DNA from: Microbacterium ureisolvens
GTDB taxonomy: Bacteria; Actinomycetota; Actinomycetes; Actinomycetales; Microbacteriaceae
Assembly (NCBI RefSeq): GCF_015278315.1
Contig: NZ_JADIJE010000003.1
Location: 1-64,000 of the forward strand
Direction of reading: 5' to 3'
Length of the DNA: 64,000 nt
Positions 33,422-41,888 of the stretch are shown here, in pieces. Both the position numbers and the translations under genes were made by a program. Position 1 is the first letter of the stretch. Every line of letters starts with the position of its first letter. The notes under the pieces were generated by a model, which was not told the DNA's origin, did no database searches, and saw only the letters and a list, made by a program, of their open reading frames with translations.

Positions 33422-33679
33422 ATGGCCGTGACGACCCTCACGCTGATCGGCAAGCCCGACTGCCACCTCTGCGACGTGGCGCGTGAGGTGGTCGAGACCG
33501 TCGTCGCCGACCTCCCCGAGGACGCCGTCGAGGTCGAGGAGCTATCGATCGCCGACGACCCCGCGCTCTACGCGCAGTGGTGGGAGAAGATCCCCGTCGT
33601 GCTCATCGACGGCGAGCTGCACGGCCACTGGCGCGTCTCGCCCGACCGCCTGCGCGCGGCGCTCGGCGCCGCGGGTTGA
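33422..33679 (+). CDS. Glutaredoxin-family thiol protein
   Basis: The 85-residue protein has a thioredoxin fold: LTLIGKPDCHLCDVAREVVE with the CHLC redox pair, and cis-Pro loop KIPVVLIDGELHGHWRV. It belongs to the DUF836/glutaredoxin-like group. Start is 7 nt after the rhodanese stop. It likely reduces disulfides or the rhodanese persulfide. Confidence 0.86.
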   Translation: MAVTTLTLIGKPDCHLCDVAREVVETVVADLPEDAVEVEELSIADDPALYAQWWEKIPVVLIDGELHGHWRVSPDRLRAALGAAG

Positions 33680-33733
33680 CGCCGGTCGGGGCCGCGCGCT
33701 GACGTCGCTCGGCGCGGCGGGCTGACGTCGCGC

Positions 33734-34549
33734 TCAGCCGGCGAGGCGTGCGCGGAGGGCTTCGAGCTCGGTGTCAGCGAGTCCGCCCGACTGCAGATAG
33801 GCCGCCGCGCCGCCGTGCGCATCGGTCCACGCGAGCGCCAGCTCGATCGCCGACGCCGGGGTGTCGGTGATGAGCGCGTCCAGCTCGGGCGTGAGCGGAA
33901 CGCCCATCGCCGTGATCATTCCGCGCATGCGGTCCGCCCACGGACCCTCCAGGTGAGCCGCCGACGAGGCGTAGTCCGACACCACCGCGGCGCGCTCGGC
34001 GCCGACCGCGTCCAGCAGCAGCGCCACGGCGACGCCCGTGCGGTCCTTGCCGGCGGTGCAGTGCACGAGTACAGCGGAGTGGTCGTCGCCCGCGGTCGTC
34101 CCCACGGGGACGGCTGCGCCGTTCGCGACCAGTCGCGCGAGTTCGGCGAACGATCCCGCACCGTGCTCGAGCATCGACACGTACAGGTCGCCCAGGCTGG
34201 GAAGCTGCGCCAGTGCGGCGCCGATCGCAGCCTTCGCGGCATCCGGATCCTTCGCCTGCATCGCCGACTGCGCGAAACCGGTCATCGCGCCCTCGAGGAG
34301 GGGGAGCTGGACGACGTGGAACGGCCGGGAGTCGGGCAGCACGTCGGGCGCCATGCGCCGTTCCATGTCGGTGCGGAAGTCGGCGATCACGCCGATGCCC
34401 GTGGCTGCCAGCTCGGCCACACCCGTCGGCGTCAGCGTGCTCAGGGCCTCCGACCGGTAGAGCACGCCCGAGCGCGTCTCGCCGCCCGCGACCAGCGGCG
34501 TGCCGCCGGTGTCGCGGAAGTTCTGCAGCCCGTCGATCGAGGTGATCAC
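33734..34549 (-). CDS. Tyrosine-protein phosphatase (PtpB/DSP-like)
   Basis: The 271-residue phosphatase starts VITSIDGLQNFRDTGGTPLV, where the NFRDTGG motif is the family mark. The catalytic P-loop is VHCTAGKDRTGVA, with Cys and Arg as in dual-specificity and PtpB-like phosphatases. General acid Asp may be in ADFRTDMERR. The GTG start overlaps the aspS stop as GTGA, so translation is coupled to the synthetase gene. Why the two are linked is unknown. Confidence 0.88.
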   Translation of the reverse strand: MITSIDGLQNFRDTGGTPLVAGGETRSGVLYRSEALSTLTPTGVAELAATGIGVIADFRTDMERRMAPDVLPDSRPFHVVQLPLLEGAMTGFAQSAMQAKDPDAAKAAIGAALAQLPSLGDLYVSMLEHGAGSFAELARLVANGAAVPVGTTAGDDHSAVLVHCTAGKDRTGVAVALLLDAVGAERAAVVSDYASSAAHLEGPWADRMRGMITAMGVPLTPELDALITDTPASAIELALAWTDAHGGAAAYLQSGGLADTELEALRARLAG

Positions 34550-35904
34550 GGCGCCAGGCGCGTCGGCCCGCGGAAGAGGTACGTCACCTCGCGGATCGAC
34601 GACTCGCCGAGCAGGAGCATCAGCACGCGCGCGAGGCCCATGCCGAATCCGCCGTGGGGCGGGGCGCCGTAGCGGAAGAAGTCGAAGTAGAAGTCGAGGT
34701 GCTCGGCACCCAGACCCTTCTCCCGGGCCTGCTCGATCAGCACGTCGACGCGGTGCTCGCGCTGTGCGCCGGTCGTGATCTCGACGCCCTTGAACAGGAG
34801 GTCGTACGACTTGGTGAGCCCGGTCTTCTCGTCGCGCATGTGGTAGAACGCGCGGATCTCGGGGTGGTAGTCGGTGATGAAGACGAACTGGTGCCCGTAC
34901 GTCTCCTCGACGTACGCCGAGATCTGGCGCTCGCCCTCGGGGTCGAGGTCGCCGTCGGTGCGGGGGACCTCGTAGCCGCGGCTCTTCACGATCTCGCGCG
35001 CCTCCGCCAGAGGGATGCGCGGGAACGGGATGGCGGGAACCTGCACCTCGAGGCCGAAGAGCTCTTCGATCTCGGCGCCGTGCTTGTCCTTGACGGCCTG
35101 GAACGCGGTCTGCAGGAGCTCTTCCTGCATGCGCGCGACATCCTCGTGGGAGTCGATCCAGCTGATCTCGGCGTCGACCGACGTGAACTCCGTCGCGTGG
35201 CGCGAGGTGAACGACGGGTCGGCGCGGAAGGCGGGCGCGATCTCGAAGATCTTGCCGAAGCCGGCGACCTGCGCCATCTGCTTGAAGAACTGCGGCGACT
35301 GCGCGAGGTAGGCGGTCTTGTCCTCGAAGTACTCCAGCGAGAAGAGCTCTGCGTTGGACTCGGATGCCGAGGCCATGAGCTTCGGCGAGTGCACCTCGAT
35401 GTAGTCGCGCTCGATCCAGTAGGAGCGGAACGCATGCTCGAGCGTGGTCTGCACGCGGAAGATGAGATTGTTGCGGCGCTGGCGCAGGTCGAGGAAGCGC
35501 CAGTCCATGCGCTTGTCCAGACCGGAGTCGGCGGCGATCGGCGTCTCGGGGAGAGCGGCCGCCGCGATGTCGAGAGCCCCGATCTTGACCTCGACGCCGC
35601 CGAGCTTCACGCGCTCGTCGTGCTTGAGCTCGCCCGTGACCGTGAGGAACGTGCCGGTGGCGAGGTTCGAGATCAGGTCCGTGAGAGCCAGCGCGGCGGC
35701 ATCCTGCGAGGACTCGGTCCCTGAGGCTGCCGAAGGGTCTGCCGGACGCGTCGCCGGGTTCACCAGCTGCACGGCACCCGTCTCGTCGCGAAGGATGACG
35801 AACTGCACCTTCTTCTGATCGCGGACCGTCTCGACCCATCCGGAGACGGAGACGGGACCGTCGGCGAGGTCCTGAAGCTGCTTGACGAGGACGCGTTCAC
35901 TCAC
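34546..35904 (-). CDS. aspS: Archaeal-type aspartate-tRNA ligase (non-discriminating AspRS)
   Basis: The 452-residue class II synthetase has an N-terminal OB fold (VSVSGWVETVRDQKKVQFVILRDETGAVQLV in segments). The class II core shows motif 1 (IEVHSPKLM), motif 2 (IFEIAPAFRADPSFTSRHATEFTSVDAEI) and motif 3 (GGFGMGLARVLMLLL). Size and motifs match the archaeal type, lacking the long GAD domain of bacterial AspRS. It is likely to aspartylate both tRNA-Asp and tRNA-Asn in organisms using GatCAB. A small palindrome-derived insert (ADPSAASGTESSQ) lies near residue 58. Confidence 0.9.
   Translation of the reverse strand: MSERVLVKQLQDLADGPVSVSGWVETVRDQKKVQFVILRDETGAVQLVNPATRPADPSAASGTESSQDAAALALTDLISNLATGTFLTVTGELKHDERVKLGGVEVKIGALDIAAAALPETPIAADSGLDKRMDWRFLDLRQRRNNLIFRVQTTLEHAFRSYWIERDYIEVHSPKLMASASESNAELFSLEYFEDKTAYLAQSPQFFKQMAQVAGFGKIFEIAPAFRADPSFTSRHATEFTSVDAEISWIDSHEDVARMQEELLQTAFQAVKDKHGAEIEELFGLEVQVPAIPFPRIPLAEAREIVKSRGYEVPRTDGDLDPEGERQISAYVEETYGHQFVFITDYHPEIRAFYHMRDEKTGLTKSYDLLFKGVEITTGAQREHRVDVLIEQAREKGLGAEHLDFYFDFFRYGAPPHGGFGMGLARVLMLLLGESSIREVTYLFRGPTRLAP
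35719..35737. repeat. Palindromic repeat copy CCCTGAGGCTGCCGAAGGG, in frame in aspS
   Basis: A variant with a few changes relative to CCCTGAGCCTGTCGAAGGG. It encodes part of a loop in the OB fold (PSAASGTES). Confidence 0.65.
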
Positions 35905-35912
35905 GAGCGACA

Positions 35913-35918
35913 AGTCTA
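35913..35918 (-). promoter_or_regulatory. -10 box TAGACT for the aspS operon
   Basis: On the minus strand TAGACT ends 8 nt before the GTG at 35904. Confidence 0.45.
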
Positions 35919-36070
35919 CGTCGAGCCGCGACGGCCTCCGTCGTGCAAGCCCCACCGGCTTCGGGGGGTCTGCACCCGGGATTCGTTCATCCTCGGCCCG
36001 TAACGTGGACACGTCGCGCCGGACGGTCGCGGCCGCCGCCAGGTGACGACGACGGACGGGACCCCGACGA

Positions 36071-36745
36071 ATGACCGCTGCGACGACGACCGACGGTTCG
36101 TGGCTGAGCACCCTCGCGGACTGGGCAGTCTCCCTGATGGACGTGATCGGCCCCGCGGGCGCCGGCATCGCCATCGCGATGGAGAACCTGTTTCCGCCCC
36201 TGCCGAGCGAGGTGATCCTGCCCATGGCGGGACTCGCGGCAAGCCGAGGCTCGTTCTCGCTCGTCGAGGCTCTCTTCTGGACGACCGCCGGCTCCATCGT
36301 CGGTGCGCTGCTGCTGTACGGTCTGGGCGCCTGGCTCGGCGTCGCGAGGCTGCGGGCCATCGCGACGAAGGTGCCGCTGCTGCACCCCGAGGACATCGAT
36401 CGCACCGTCGCGTGGTTCGCACGGCACGGCGGGAAGGCCGTGTTCTTCGGGCGGATGATCCCGATCTTCCGCAGCCTCATCTCGATCCCCGCGGGCATCA
36501 CCCGGATGCCGGTGTGGCGGTTCACGCTGCTGACGGCCGCAGGAAGCCTCATCTGGAACTCGATCTTCGTCTTCTCGGGGTTCTTCCTGGGGGAGTCGTG
36601 GCACGTCGTCGAGCGCTACGCCGACATCCTCCAGTACGTCGTCATCGCGGCGGCCGTGCTCGGTGTGGCCTGGTTCCTCTACGTGAGGGTGCGTGCGCTC
36701 CTCGAGTCCCGCGGGTCCGGCGGCCCCGAGCCCGAGCTCGACTGA
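36071..36745 (+). CDS. DedA-family membrane protein
   Basis: The 224-residue membrane protein shows the DedA/VTT pattern: ENLFPPLPSEVILPMAGLAASRG early and FFGRMIPIFRSLISIPAGITRMPVWRFTLLTAAGS later. Such proteins are lipid scramblases or transporters for undecaprenyl phosphate in some species. Four to six membrane segments fit. The role here is inferred from family only. It lies alone between aspS and the cytochrome c maturation operon. Confidence 0.92.
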   Translation: MTAATTTDGSWLSTLADWAVSLMDVIGPAGAGIAIAMENLFPPLPSEVILPMAGLAASRGSFSLVEALFWTTAGSIVGALLLYGLGAWLGVARLRAIATKVPLLHPEDIDRTVAWFARHGGKAVFFGRMIPIFRSLISIPAGITRMPVWRFTLLTAAGSLIWNSIFVFSGFFLGESWHVVERYADILQYVVIAAAVLGVAWFLYVRVRALLESRGSGGPEPELD

Positions 36746-36801
36746 TCGCGGTCGGGCCGCGGCTGGGAGAACGCTCAGCCGGTCCACAGAACTCGCCCAC
36801 G

Positions 36802-36807
36802 TAGACT
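36802..36807 (+). promoter_or_regulatory. -10 box TAGACT for the cytochrome c maturation operon
   Basis: The hexamer ends 6 nt before the GTG at 36814. It is the likely promoter of at least the histidine phosphatase, TlpA, CcdA and ResB genes. Confidence 0.55.
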
Positions 36808-36813
36808 GGGCGG

Positions 36814-37443
36814 GTGCCCGCCGCTCGCCTTCATCTCGTGCGCCACGGGGAGGTCCACAACCCCGCCCGCGTGCTCTACGGGCGACTCCCGGGATACGGC
36901 CTCAGCACCGACGGGAACCACATGGCATGGCAGGCCGCCGAGTACGTGGAGTCGCTGGAGCGTCCCGTCACCTCCCTGATCTGCTCGCCGCTGCAGCGCA
37001 CGCAGGAGTCGGCGAAGCCGTTCACCGAGATCTTCGGCCTCGAGCCCGTCATCGACGACCGGGTCATCGAGCCGACCAACGTGTTCGAGGGCAAGCGCAT
37101 GGCGGTCGCCCTGGTCAACCCGTGGAACTGGCGGCACCTGCGCAAGCCGGCGCTTCCGAGCTGGGGCGAGCCGTACGCGGACGTCGTGGGCCGCATGAAC
37201 AAGGCCATGACGGAGGCGTGGGATGCCGCGGACTCGGGCGATGTCGTGATCGTCTCGCATCAGCTCCCGATCTGGATCACCCACCTCGCGGTCGCCGGGC
37301 TCCCGCTCCGGCACGACCCCCGCGCGCGACGCTGCGCGCTGTCGAGCGTGACGAGCTTCGAGATGGTCGACGGCAAGTGGACCGAGACGGCGTACGCCGA
37401 ACCGGCATCGACGGCCGGCGCGGTGGATGTGGGAGCGGTATGA
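36814..37443 (+). CDS. Histidine phosphatase family protein
   Basis: The 209-residue enzyme carries the RHG motif LHLVRHGEVHNP and the second catalytic His region VIVSHQLPIW. It is a phosphoglycerate-mutase-like phosphatase of unknown substrate. It is the first gene of the cytochrome c maturation operon; the order histidine phosphatase-TlpA-CcdA-ResB-CcsB matches Rv0525-Rv0529 of M. tuberculosis. GTG start from the -10 box. Confidence 0.9.
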   Translation: MPAARLHLVRHGEVHNPARVLYGRLPGYGLSTDGNHMAWQAAEYVESLERPVTSLICSPLQRTQESAKPFTEIFGLEPVIDDRVIEPTNVFEGKRMAVALVNPWNWRHLRKPALPSWGEPYADVVGRMNKAMTEAWDAADSGDVVIVSHQLPIWITHLAVAGLPLRHDPRARRCALSSVTSFEMVDGKWTETAYAEPASTAGAVDVGAV

Positions 37444-38087
37444 CCCGGAAGTCGGTTGCTGAGCCTGTCGAAGCACGGGTACGGGGCATGCGGAGGGCGC
37501 GGGCCGCGGCATCCGCTCTGCTCATCGTCGGGCTGATCGGCGGCCTCGCGGCATGCACGAACGATCCGCTGGCAGAGCAGTACCGCTCCGGTGACAACAA
37601 GGGCTTCGTGGCCGCCGACGGCTTCCGCGTCGACCCGATCCCCGCCGCCGAGCGCACCGATCCGGTCGACTTCGAAGGCGTGCTCGACACCGGGGGCTCC
37701 ACGTCGAGCGCCGACTACGCCGGAGACGTGCTGGTCGTCAACTTCTGGTACGCCGGCTGCGCCCCCTGCAGGGTGGAGGCTCCCGAGCTCGCCGCCGCGG
37801 ACGCCTCGTTCGAGGGCCAGGACGTCTCGTTCCTCGGCGTGAACCTGTACGACGGCGCCGAGGCCTCGCGCGCGTTCGCCGACACCTACGGCGTCACATA
37901 TCCGAGCGCGCTGGCGACCGAGGACGGCTCGATCAAGCTGGCCTTCGCGGGCGAGACGCCGCTGAACGCCGTGCCCGTGACGCTCGTGCTCGACAAGGAG
38001 GGGCGTGTCGCCGCGCGCCTGGTCGGGCAGATCGAGGACGCCTCCATCCTCGAGACGATCGTCCGCGAGACGCTGGAGGAGTCGTGA
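37440..38087 (+). CDS. TlpA/ResA-like thioredoxin lipoprotein
   Basis: The 215-residue protein has a lipoprotein signal peptide (ALLIVGLIGGLAACTND, lipobox LAAC). The thioredoxin domain has the CAPC active site in NFWYAGCAPCRVEAPE and cis-Pro NAVPVTLVLD. It reduces haem-binding cysteines of apocytochrome c outside the membrane. The start ATG overlaps the previous stop (ATGA). The first residues SVAEPVEARV come from a GCTGAGCCTGTCGAAGC repeat, so the N-terminal tail is unusual; an ATG at 37488 could be the true start. Confidence 0.9.
   Translation: MTRKSVAEPVEARVRGMRRARAAASALLIVGLIGGLAACTNDPLAEQYRSGDNKGFVAADGFRVDPIPAAERTDPVDFEGVLDTGGSTSSADYAGDVLVVNFWYAGCAPCRVEAPELAAADASFEGQDVSFLGVNLYDGAEASRAFADTYGVTYPSALATEDGSIKLAFAGETPLNAVPVTLVLDKEGRVAARLVGQIEDASILETIVRETLEES
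37457..37475. repeat. Palindromic repeat variant TGCTGAGCCTGTCGAAGCA at the start of the TlpA gene
   Basis: TGCTGAGCCTGTCGAAGCA spans 37457-37475. The core TGAGCCTGTCGA is exact; the flanking arms differ (TGC/GCA for CCC/GGG) but still pair. Confidence 0.65.
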
Positions 38088-38962
38088 ACCTCGGCGCGCT
38101 CGTCGCCGACGGATCCCTCCTGATCGCGATCCCCATCGCGATCCTGGCCGGCGCCATCTCGTTCCTCTCGCCGTGCGTGCTGCCGCTGGTCCCCGGCTAC
38201 CTCGGCTTCATCGGCGGGGCCGTGAGCCCGCGGCCGGCCGCGGTGCCGGCCGGCGCTTCTGCCCGGACAGCGGGCGCAGCGGCGACCGGCGCTTCGACGA
38301 GCTCAGCGACCGGAGCTTCGACGAGCTCGGCGACCGGAGCGGTCGCGGACCGCACCGCGATCCCTGAGCCTGTCGAAGGGCCTGGGCGCGGGCGCCTCGT
38401 GCTCGGGGTGCTCCTGTTCATCGCCGGGTTCACGGTCGTCTTCGTGAGCATGGCGATGCTCGGGGGGACCCTCGGCCGATTCCTGCTCGAGTACGCCGAC
38501 CTCATCACCCGCATCCTCGGCGTCGTGATCATCGCGATGGGGCTCGTCTTCATCGGCTGGTTCGGGCTCGCGCAGCGCATCGCGCGCCCGCAGGTGCGCG
38601 GCAACCTCGGGCTCATCGGGGCACCGCTGCTGGGCATCGCGCTCGGCATCGGCTGGGCGCCGTGCATCGGCCCGACCCTCGCGGTGATCCTCACGATGGC
38701 CTTCGACTCGGGTTCGGCCGCGCGTGCGGCACTGCTGGGCGTCGCCTACTCGCTCGGTCTCGGCATCCCATTCCTCCTCCTCACCCTCGGGTTCGGCTGG
38801 GCCACCCGCTCCGTCTCGTTCGTGCGCCGGCACATCCGCGTGGTCAACCTCGTCGGCGGCAGCCTGCTCATCGTGCTCGGCCTGCTCATGGTGACCGGCG
38901 TCTGGACCGCCGTCATGGCGCAGCTGCAGGGGGTGTTCGCCAGTGTCCCGGCCCCGCTCTGA
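38084..38962 (+). CDS. ccdA: Cytochrome c biogenesis protein CcdA
   Basis: The 292-residue membrane protein passes electrons from thioredoxin across the membrane to TlpA/ResA. The paired cysteine helices are FLSPCVLPLVPGYLGFIGG and GIGWAPCIGPTLAVIL. Six helices are present as in the family. Residues about 67-100 form an insert (STSSATGASTSSATGAVADR then PEPVEGP) coded by three palindromic repeats, in a loop where other CcdA proteins are shorter. GTG start overlaps the TlpA stop by four bases. Confidence 0.94.
   Translation: MNLGALVADGSLLIAIPIAILAGAISFLSPCVLPLVPGYLGFIGGAVSPRPAAVPAGASARTAGAAATGASTSSATGASTSSATGAVADRTAIPEPVEGPGRGRLVLGVLLFIAGFTVVFVSMAMLGGTLGRFLLEYADLITRILGVVIIAMGLVFIGWFGLAQRIARPQVRGNLGLIGAPLLGIALGIGWAPCIGPTLAVILTMAFDSGSAARAALLGVAYSLGLGIPFLLLTLGFGWATRSVSFVRRHIRVVNLVGGSLLIVLGLLMVTGVWTAVMAQLQGVFASVPAPL
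38291..38337. repeat. Two adjacent copies of repeat GCTTCGACGAGCTCAGCGA, in frame in ccdA
   Basis: Copies span 38291-38313 and 38315-38337 and differ at one base (CTCAGC versus CTCGGC). Each encodes STSSATGA. Confidence 0.8.
38362..38380. repeat. Palindromic repeat CCCTGAGCCTGTCGAAGGG, in frame in ccdA
   Basis: The cleanest copy of this family in the window; encodes PEPVEGP. The same sequence in opposite orientation occurs at 14553-14571. Confidence 0.85.
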
Positions 38963-40733
38963 CGCCCCGGAAGGACCGTCGACCGCCGACATGACCGACC
39001 CGCTCCGCCCCGCAGATCACGCCGACGCCGACGAGGCCGGCATCACGCAGCCCGCACTCGGCGTCGTCGGGTGGCTGCGCTGGGGCTGGCGTCAGCTCAC
39101 CTCGATGCGCACGGCGCTGGTTCTCCTGCTGCTGCTCGCCATCGCCGCGGTGCCCGGATCGCTCGTGCCGCAGCGCAGCGCCGACCCCAACGGGGTGCGC
39201 CAGTACTTCGTCGACAACCCCGACCTCGCGCCGGTGCTCGACAACCTGAGCCTGTTCGACGTGTACACGTCGCCGTGGTTCTCGGCGATCTACATCCTGC
39301 TGTTCATCTCGCTGGTCGGCTGCGTCATCCCGCGCACCAAGCACCACTACAAGGCGATGCGCGCCCAGCCGCCGCGCACGCCCGCCCGCCTGTCGCGGCT
39401 GGAGGCGCACCGGTCCGAGATCCTGGAATCCCAGGACGACACGGATGCCGCAGCCACCGCGGCGGCTGCGATCGAGGCCGCGCAGCAGCAGCTGCGCAAG
39501 GCCGGGTACCGCGTGGCGCGGTACGACACCGCGAAGGCGCTCTCGGTCTCGGCCGAGCGCGGCTACCTTCGCGAGACGGGCAACCTGGTCTTCCACGCCT
39601 CGCTCGTCGGCGTGCTGCTCGCGGTCGGCATCGGCGGCGGCTTCACCTACACAGGGCAGACCGTCATCATCGAGGGCCGCACGTGGGTCAACACGATGCT
39701 CGACTACACCTCCTTCAATCCAGGCCGGTTCGTCGATGAGGAGGCGCTGCAGCCGTACGCGCTGACGCTCGACGACTTCTCGCTGTCGTATGTCACGCCC
39801 GGACAGCAGGGCGCGGGCCAGGCGGGCGACTTCGTCGCGCACCTCACGACGCAGTTCCCCGACGCCGACGCCTCGCAGGGCGAGGTGCGGGTGAACCACC
39901 CGCTCGAGATCGCGGGCGACCGCGTCTACCTGATGGGCAACGGCTACGCCCCGAGCATCACGATCCGCGATGCCGACGGCGAGGTCGTCTTCTCCGAGCC
40001 CGTGCCGTTCCTCCCTCAGGACAACAACATGACCTCGCAGGGCGTCGTCAAGGTGCCCGACGGCCTCCGCGACCAGGTCGGCCTGGTGGGCTTCTTCTAT
40101 CCGACCGCGCAGGAGCTCACCAACGGTGCCTTCACCTCGGTGTACGGCGACCTCGAGTACCCGATGCTGACGTTCTGGGTCTACTCCGGCGACCTCGGGA
40201 TCAACGACGGCGTCCCGCGGTCGGTCTACACGCTCGACCCGAGCGAGATGACGCAGCTGGCAGGCGGCGACTCCGGCGTCGACTCGCTGGAGCTGAAGCC
40301 CGGCGAGACCGTCGACCTCCCCGACGGGCTCGGCACGATCACGTTCGAGAACGAGGCGCCCGACGGCGCGGCCGGGTTCCAGGACTCGGTCAAGCGCTAT
40401 GTCTCGCTGTCGATCCACCGCGACGCCTCGGCCACGTGGGTGCTGGTGTTCGCGGTGCTCGCTCTGGCAGGCCTGCTCGCCGCGCTGTTCGTGCCGCGCC
40501 GGCGCATGTGGGTCAAGGCGACGACGCAGGGGCACACCGTGCACCTCGAGTACGCCGGTCTCGCGCGCGGCGAGGACCCCTCGCTGGACGCCGCCGTCGA
40601 GCAGTTCGCGCAGCGGCACCTGGCTTCGCTCGCCGACCCCTCCCGCCTCGACTCGCGCACGGCGCAGGATCCCGTGGCGGACAACGGCCGCGTGCGCGAC
40701 TCGAATCCCGAATCGACCCCCGACGTAGACTGA
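38943..40733 (+). CDS. resB: Cytochrome c biogenesis protein ResB
   Basis: The 596-residue membrane protein matches ResB/Ccs1: helices near residues 56-75 (MRTALVLLLLLAIAAVPGSLVPQ) and 108-130 (WFSAIYILLFISLVGCVIPR), a third at GNLVFHASLVGVLLAVGIGGG, a large periplasmic domain, and a last helix (WVLVFAVLALAGLLAALFVPRRRMWV). It partners CcsB in haem delivery. The GTG at 38943 overlaps ccdA by 20 nt; ATG 38991 is an alternative. An upstream stop shares the -10 of ccsB. Confidence 0.92.
   Translation: MSRPRSDAPEGPSTADMTDPLRPADHADADEAGITQPALGVVGWLRWGWRQLTSMRTALVLLLLLAIAAVPGSLVPQRSADPNGVRQYFVDNPDLAPVLDNLSLFDVYTSPWFSAIYILLFISLVGCVIPRTKHHYKAMRAQPPRTPARLSRLEAHRSEILESQDDTDAAATAAAAIEAAQQQLRKAGYRVARYDTAKALSVSAERGYLRETGNLVFHASLVGVLLAVGIGGGFTYTGQTVIIEGRTWVNTMLDYTSFNPGRFVDEEALQPYALTLDDFSLSYVTPGQQGAGQAGDFVAHLTTQFPDADASQGEVRVNHPLEIAGDRVYLMGNGYAPSITIRDADGEVVFSEPVPFLPQDNNMTSQGVVKVPDGLRDQVGLVGFFYPTAQELTNGAFTSVYGDLEYPMLTFWVYSGDLGINDGVPRSVYTLDPSEMTQLAGGDSGVDSLELKPGETVDLPDGLGTITFENEAPDGAAGFQDSVKRYVSLSIHRDASATWVLVFAVLALAGLLAALFVPRRRMWVKATTQGHTVHLEYAGLARGEDPSLDAAVEQFAQRHLASLADPSRLDSRTAQDPVADNGRVRDSNPESTPDVD
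40726..40731 (+). promoter_or_regulatory. Possible internal -10 box TAGACT before ccsB
   Basis: The hexamer runs into the resB stop codon and ends 7 nt before the ccsB ATG at 40739. It may give ccsB an additional leaderless transcript. Confidence 0.35.
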
Positions 40734-40738
40734 GAGCC

Positions 40739-41848
40739 ATGCCCGACGCCACCCCCCTCACCCTCGACGACGTCTCGGTGCTGCTGGTCTGGACGGCCAT
40801 CGCGATCTACGCGCTCGCGTTCGTCGCGTACGCGGTCGACCTGGCCCGGCGCGGCGCCGTGGCCGTGGACGAGAAGGACGCCGCGGCCAAGGGCGCCGGG
40901 GTGCGCCAGCGGGAGCTGGTCAACGCCGGAGGGGCGTCGTCGCGCGCCGGCATCGTCGAGCAGCTGCGCGCTCAGGAGGCAGCCTCCGAAGAGGCGCTCA
41001 AGGCTCCCGTGGGTCGTCGCGCCCGCCTGGTCTGGGCTCGCATCGGCACCTCGCTCACAGTGCTCGGCTTCCTCTTCCACCTCGGTGCCGACGTGACGCG
41101 CGGCATCGCCGCCGGCCGCGTTCCCTGGTCGAACATGTACGAGTTCGCCCTCACCGGCACGCTCCTCATCGTCGCCGTGTACCTCGGCGTGCTTTTCCGC
41201 TACGACCTGCGATTCCTCGGCACCTTCATCACGGGGCTCGTGGTGGTGCTGCTGGGCGGCACGGCCATCTGGTTCTACACCGACATCGTGCCGCTGATGG
41301 ACCCCCTGAAGTCGGTCTGGCTCGTCATCCACGTCTTCGTCGCGTCGCTCGCGACCGCCCTGTTCGCCCTCGCCTTCGGCCTCTCAGTGCTGCAGCTCAT
41401 GCAGGCGCGACGCGAGCGCCGGGTCGCGATCGCGGCGCGTGCGCACGATGACGCGGGGAACGCGGAGACGGATGCCGGGGCCCGCGCCGCCGCGCCCGCG
41501 AAGACCGGTCCGGCCTTCCTGCAGACCCTTCCGAGCGCCGACGCTCTCGAGTCGCTCGCGTACCGGTTCGCGATCCTCGGGTTCATCTTCTGGACCTTCA
41601 CCCTCATCGCCGGCTCAATCTGGGCGAACGACGCGTGGGGCCGCTACTGGGGTTTCGACACGAAGGAAGTGTGGACCTTCGTGATCTGGGTGCTGTACGC
41701 CGGCTACATCCACGCCCGCGCCACGCGCGGCTGGCGGGGTGCGCGTTCGGCGTGGCTGTCGATCATCGGCTTCACCGCCGTGATCTTCAACTTCACCATC
41801 GTGAACATGTTCTTCAAGGGCCTGCACGCCTACTCCGGACTGAGCTGA
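40739..41848 (+). CDS. ccsB: Cytochrome c biogenesis protein CcsB (CcsA family)
   Basis: The 369-residue membrane protein of the haem handling family has the WWD-type tryptophan-rich loop ANDAWGRYWGFDTKEVWTF and conserved histidines (FLFHLGAD, VWLVIHVFVASLATALF, YAGYIHARATRGW). It couples haem to apocytochrome c with ResB. A hydrophilic stretch between residues about 40 and 95 and another near 235-260 are Ala-rich and variable. It ends the operon. Confidence 0.94.
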   Translation: MPDATPLTLDDVSVLLVWTAIAIYALAFVAYAVDLARRGAVAVDEKDAAAKGAGVRQRELVNAGGASSRAGIVEQLRAQEAASEEALKAPVGRRARLVWARIGTSLTVLGFLFHLGADVTRGIAAGRVPWSNMYEFALTGTLLIVAVYLGVLFRYDLRFLGTFITGLVVVLLGGTAIWFYTDIVPLMDPLKSVWLVIHVFVASLATALFALAFGLSVLQLMQARRERRVAIAARAHDDAGNAETDAGARAAAPAKTGPAFLQTLPSADALESLAYRFAILGFIFWTFTLIAGSIWANDAWGRYWGFDTKEVWTFVIWVLYAGYIHARATRGWRGARSAWLSIIGFTAVIFNFTIVNMFFKGLHAYSGLS

Positions 41849-41888
41849 CCCGCCCCTCGGTGACGACCCGCCCCGCCGGACATGGCGC

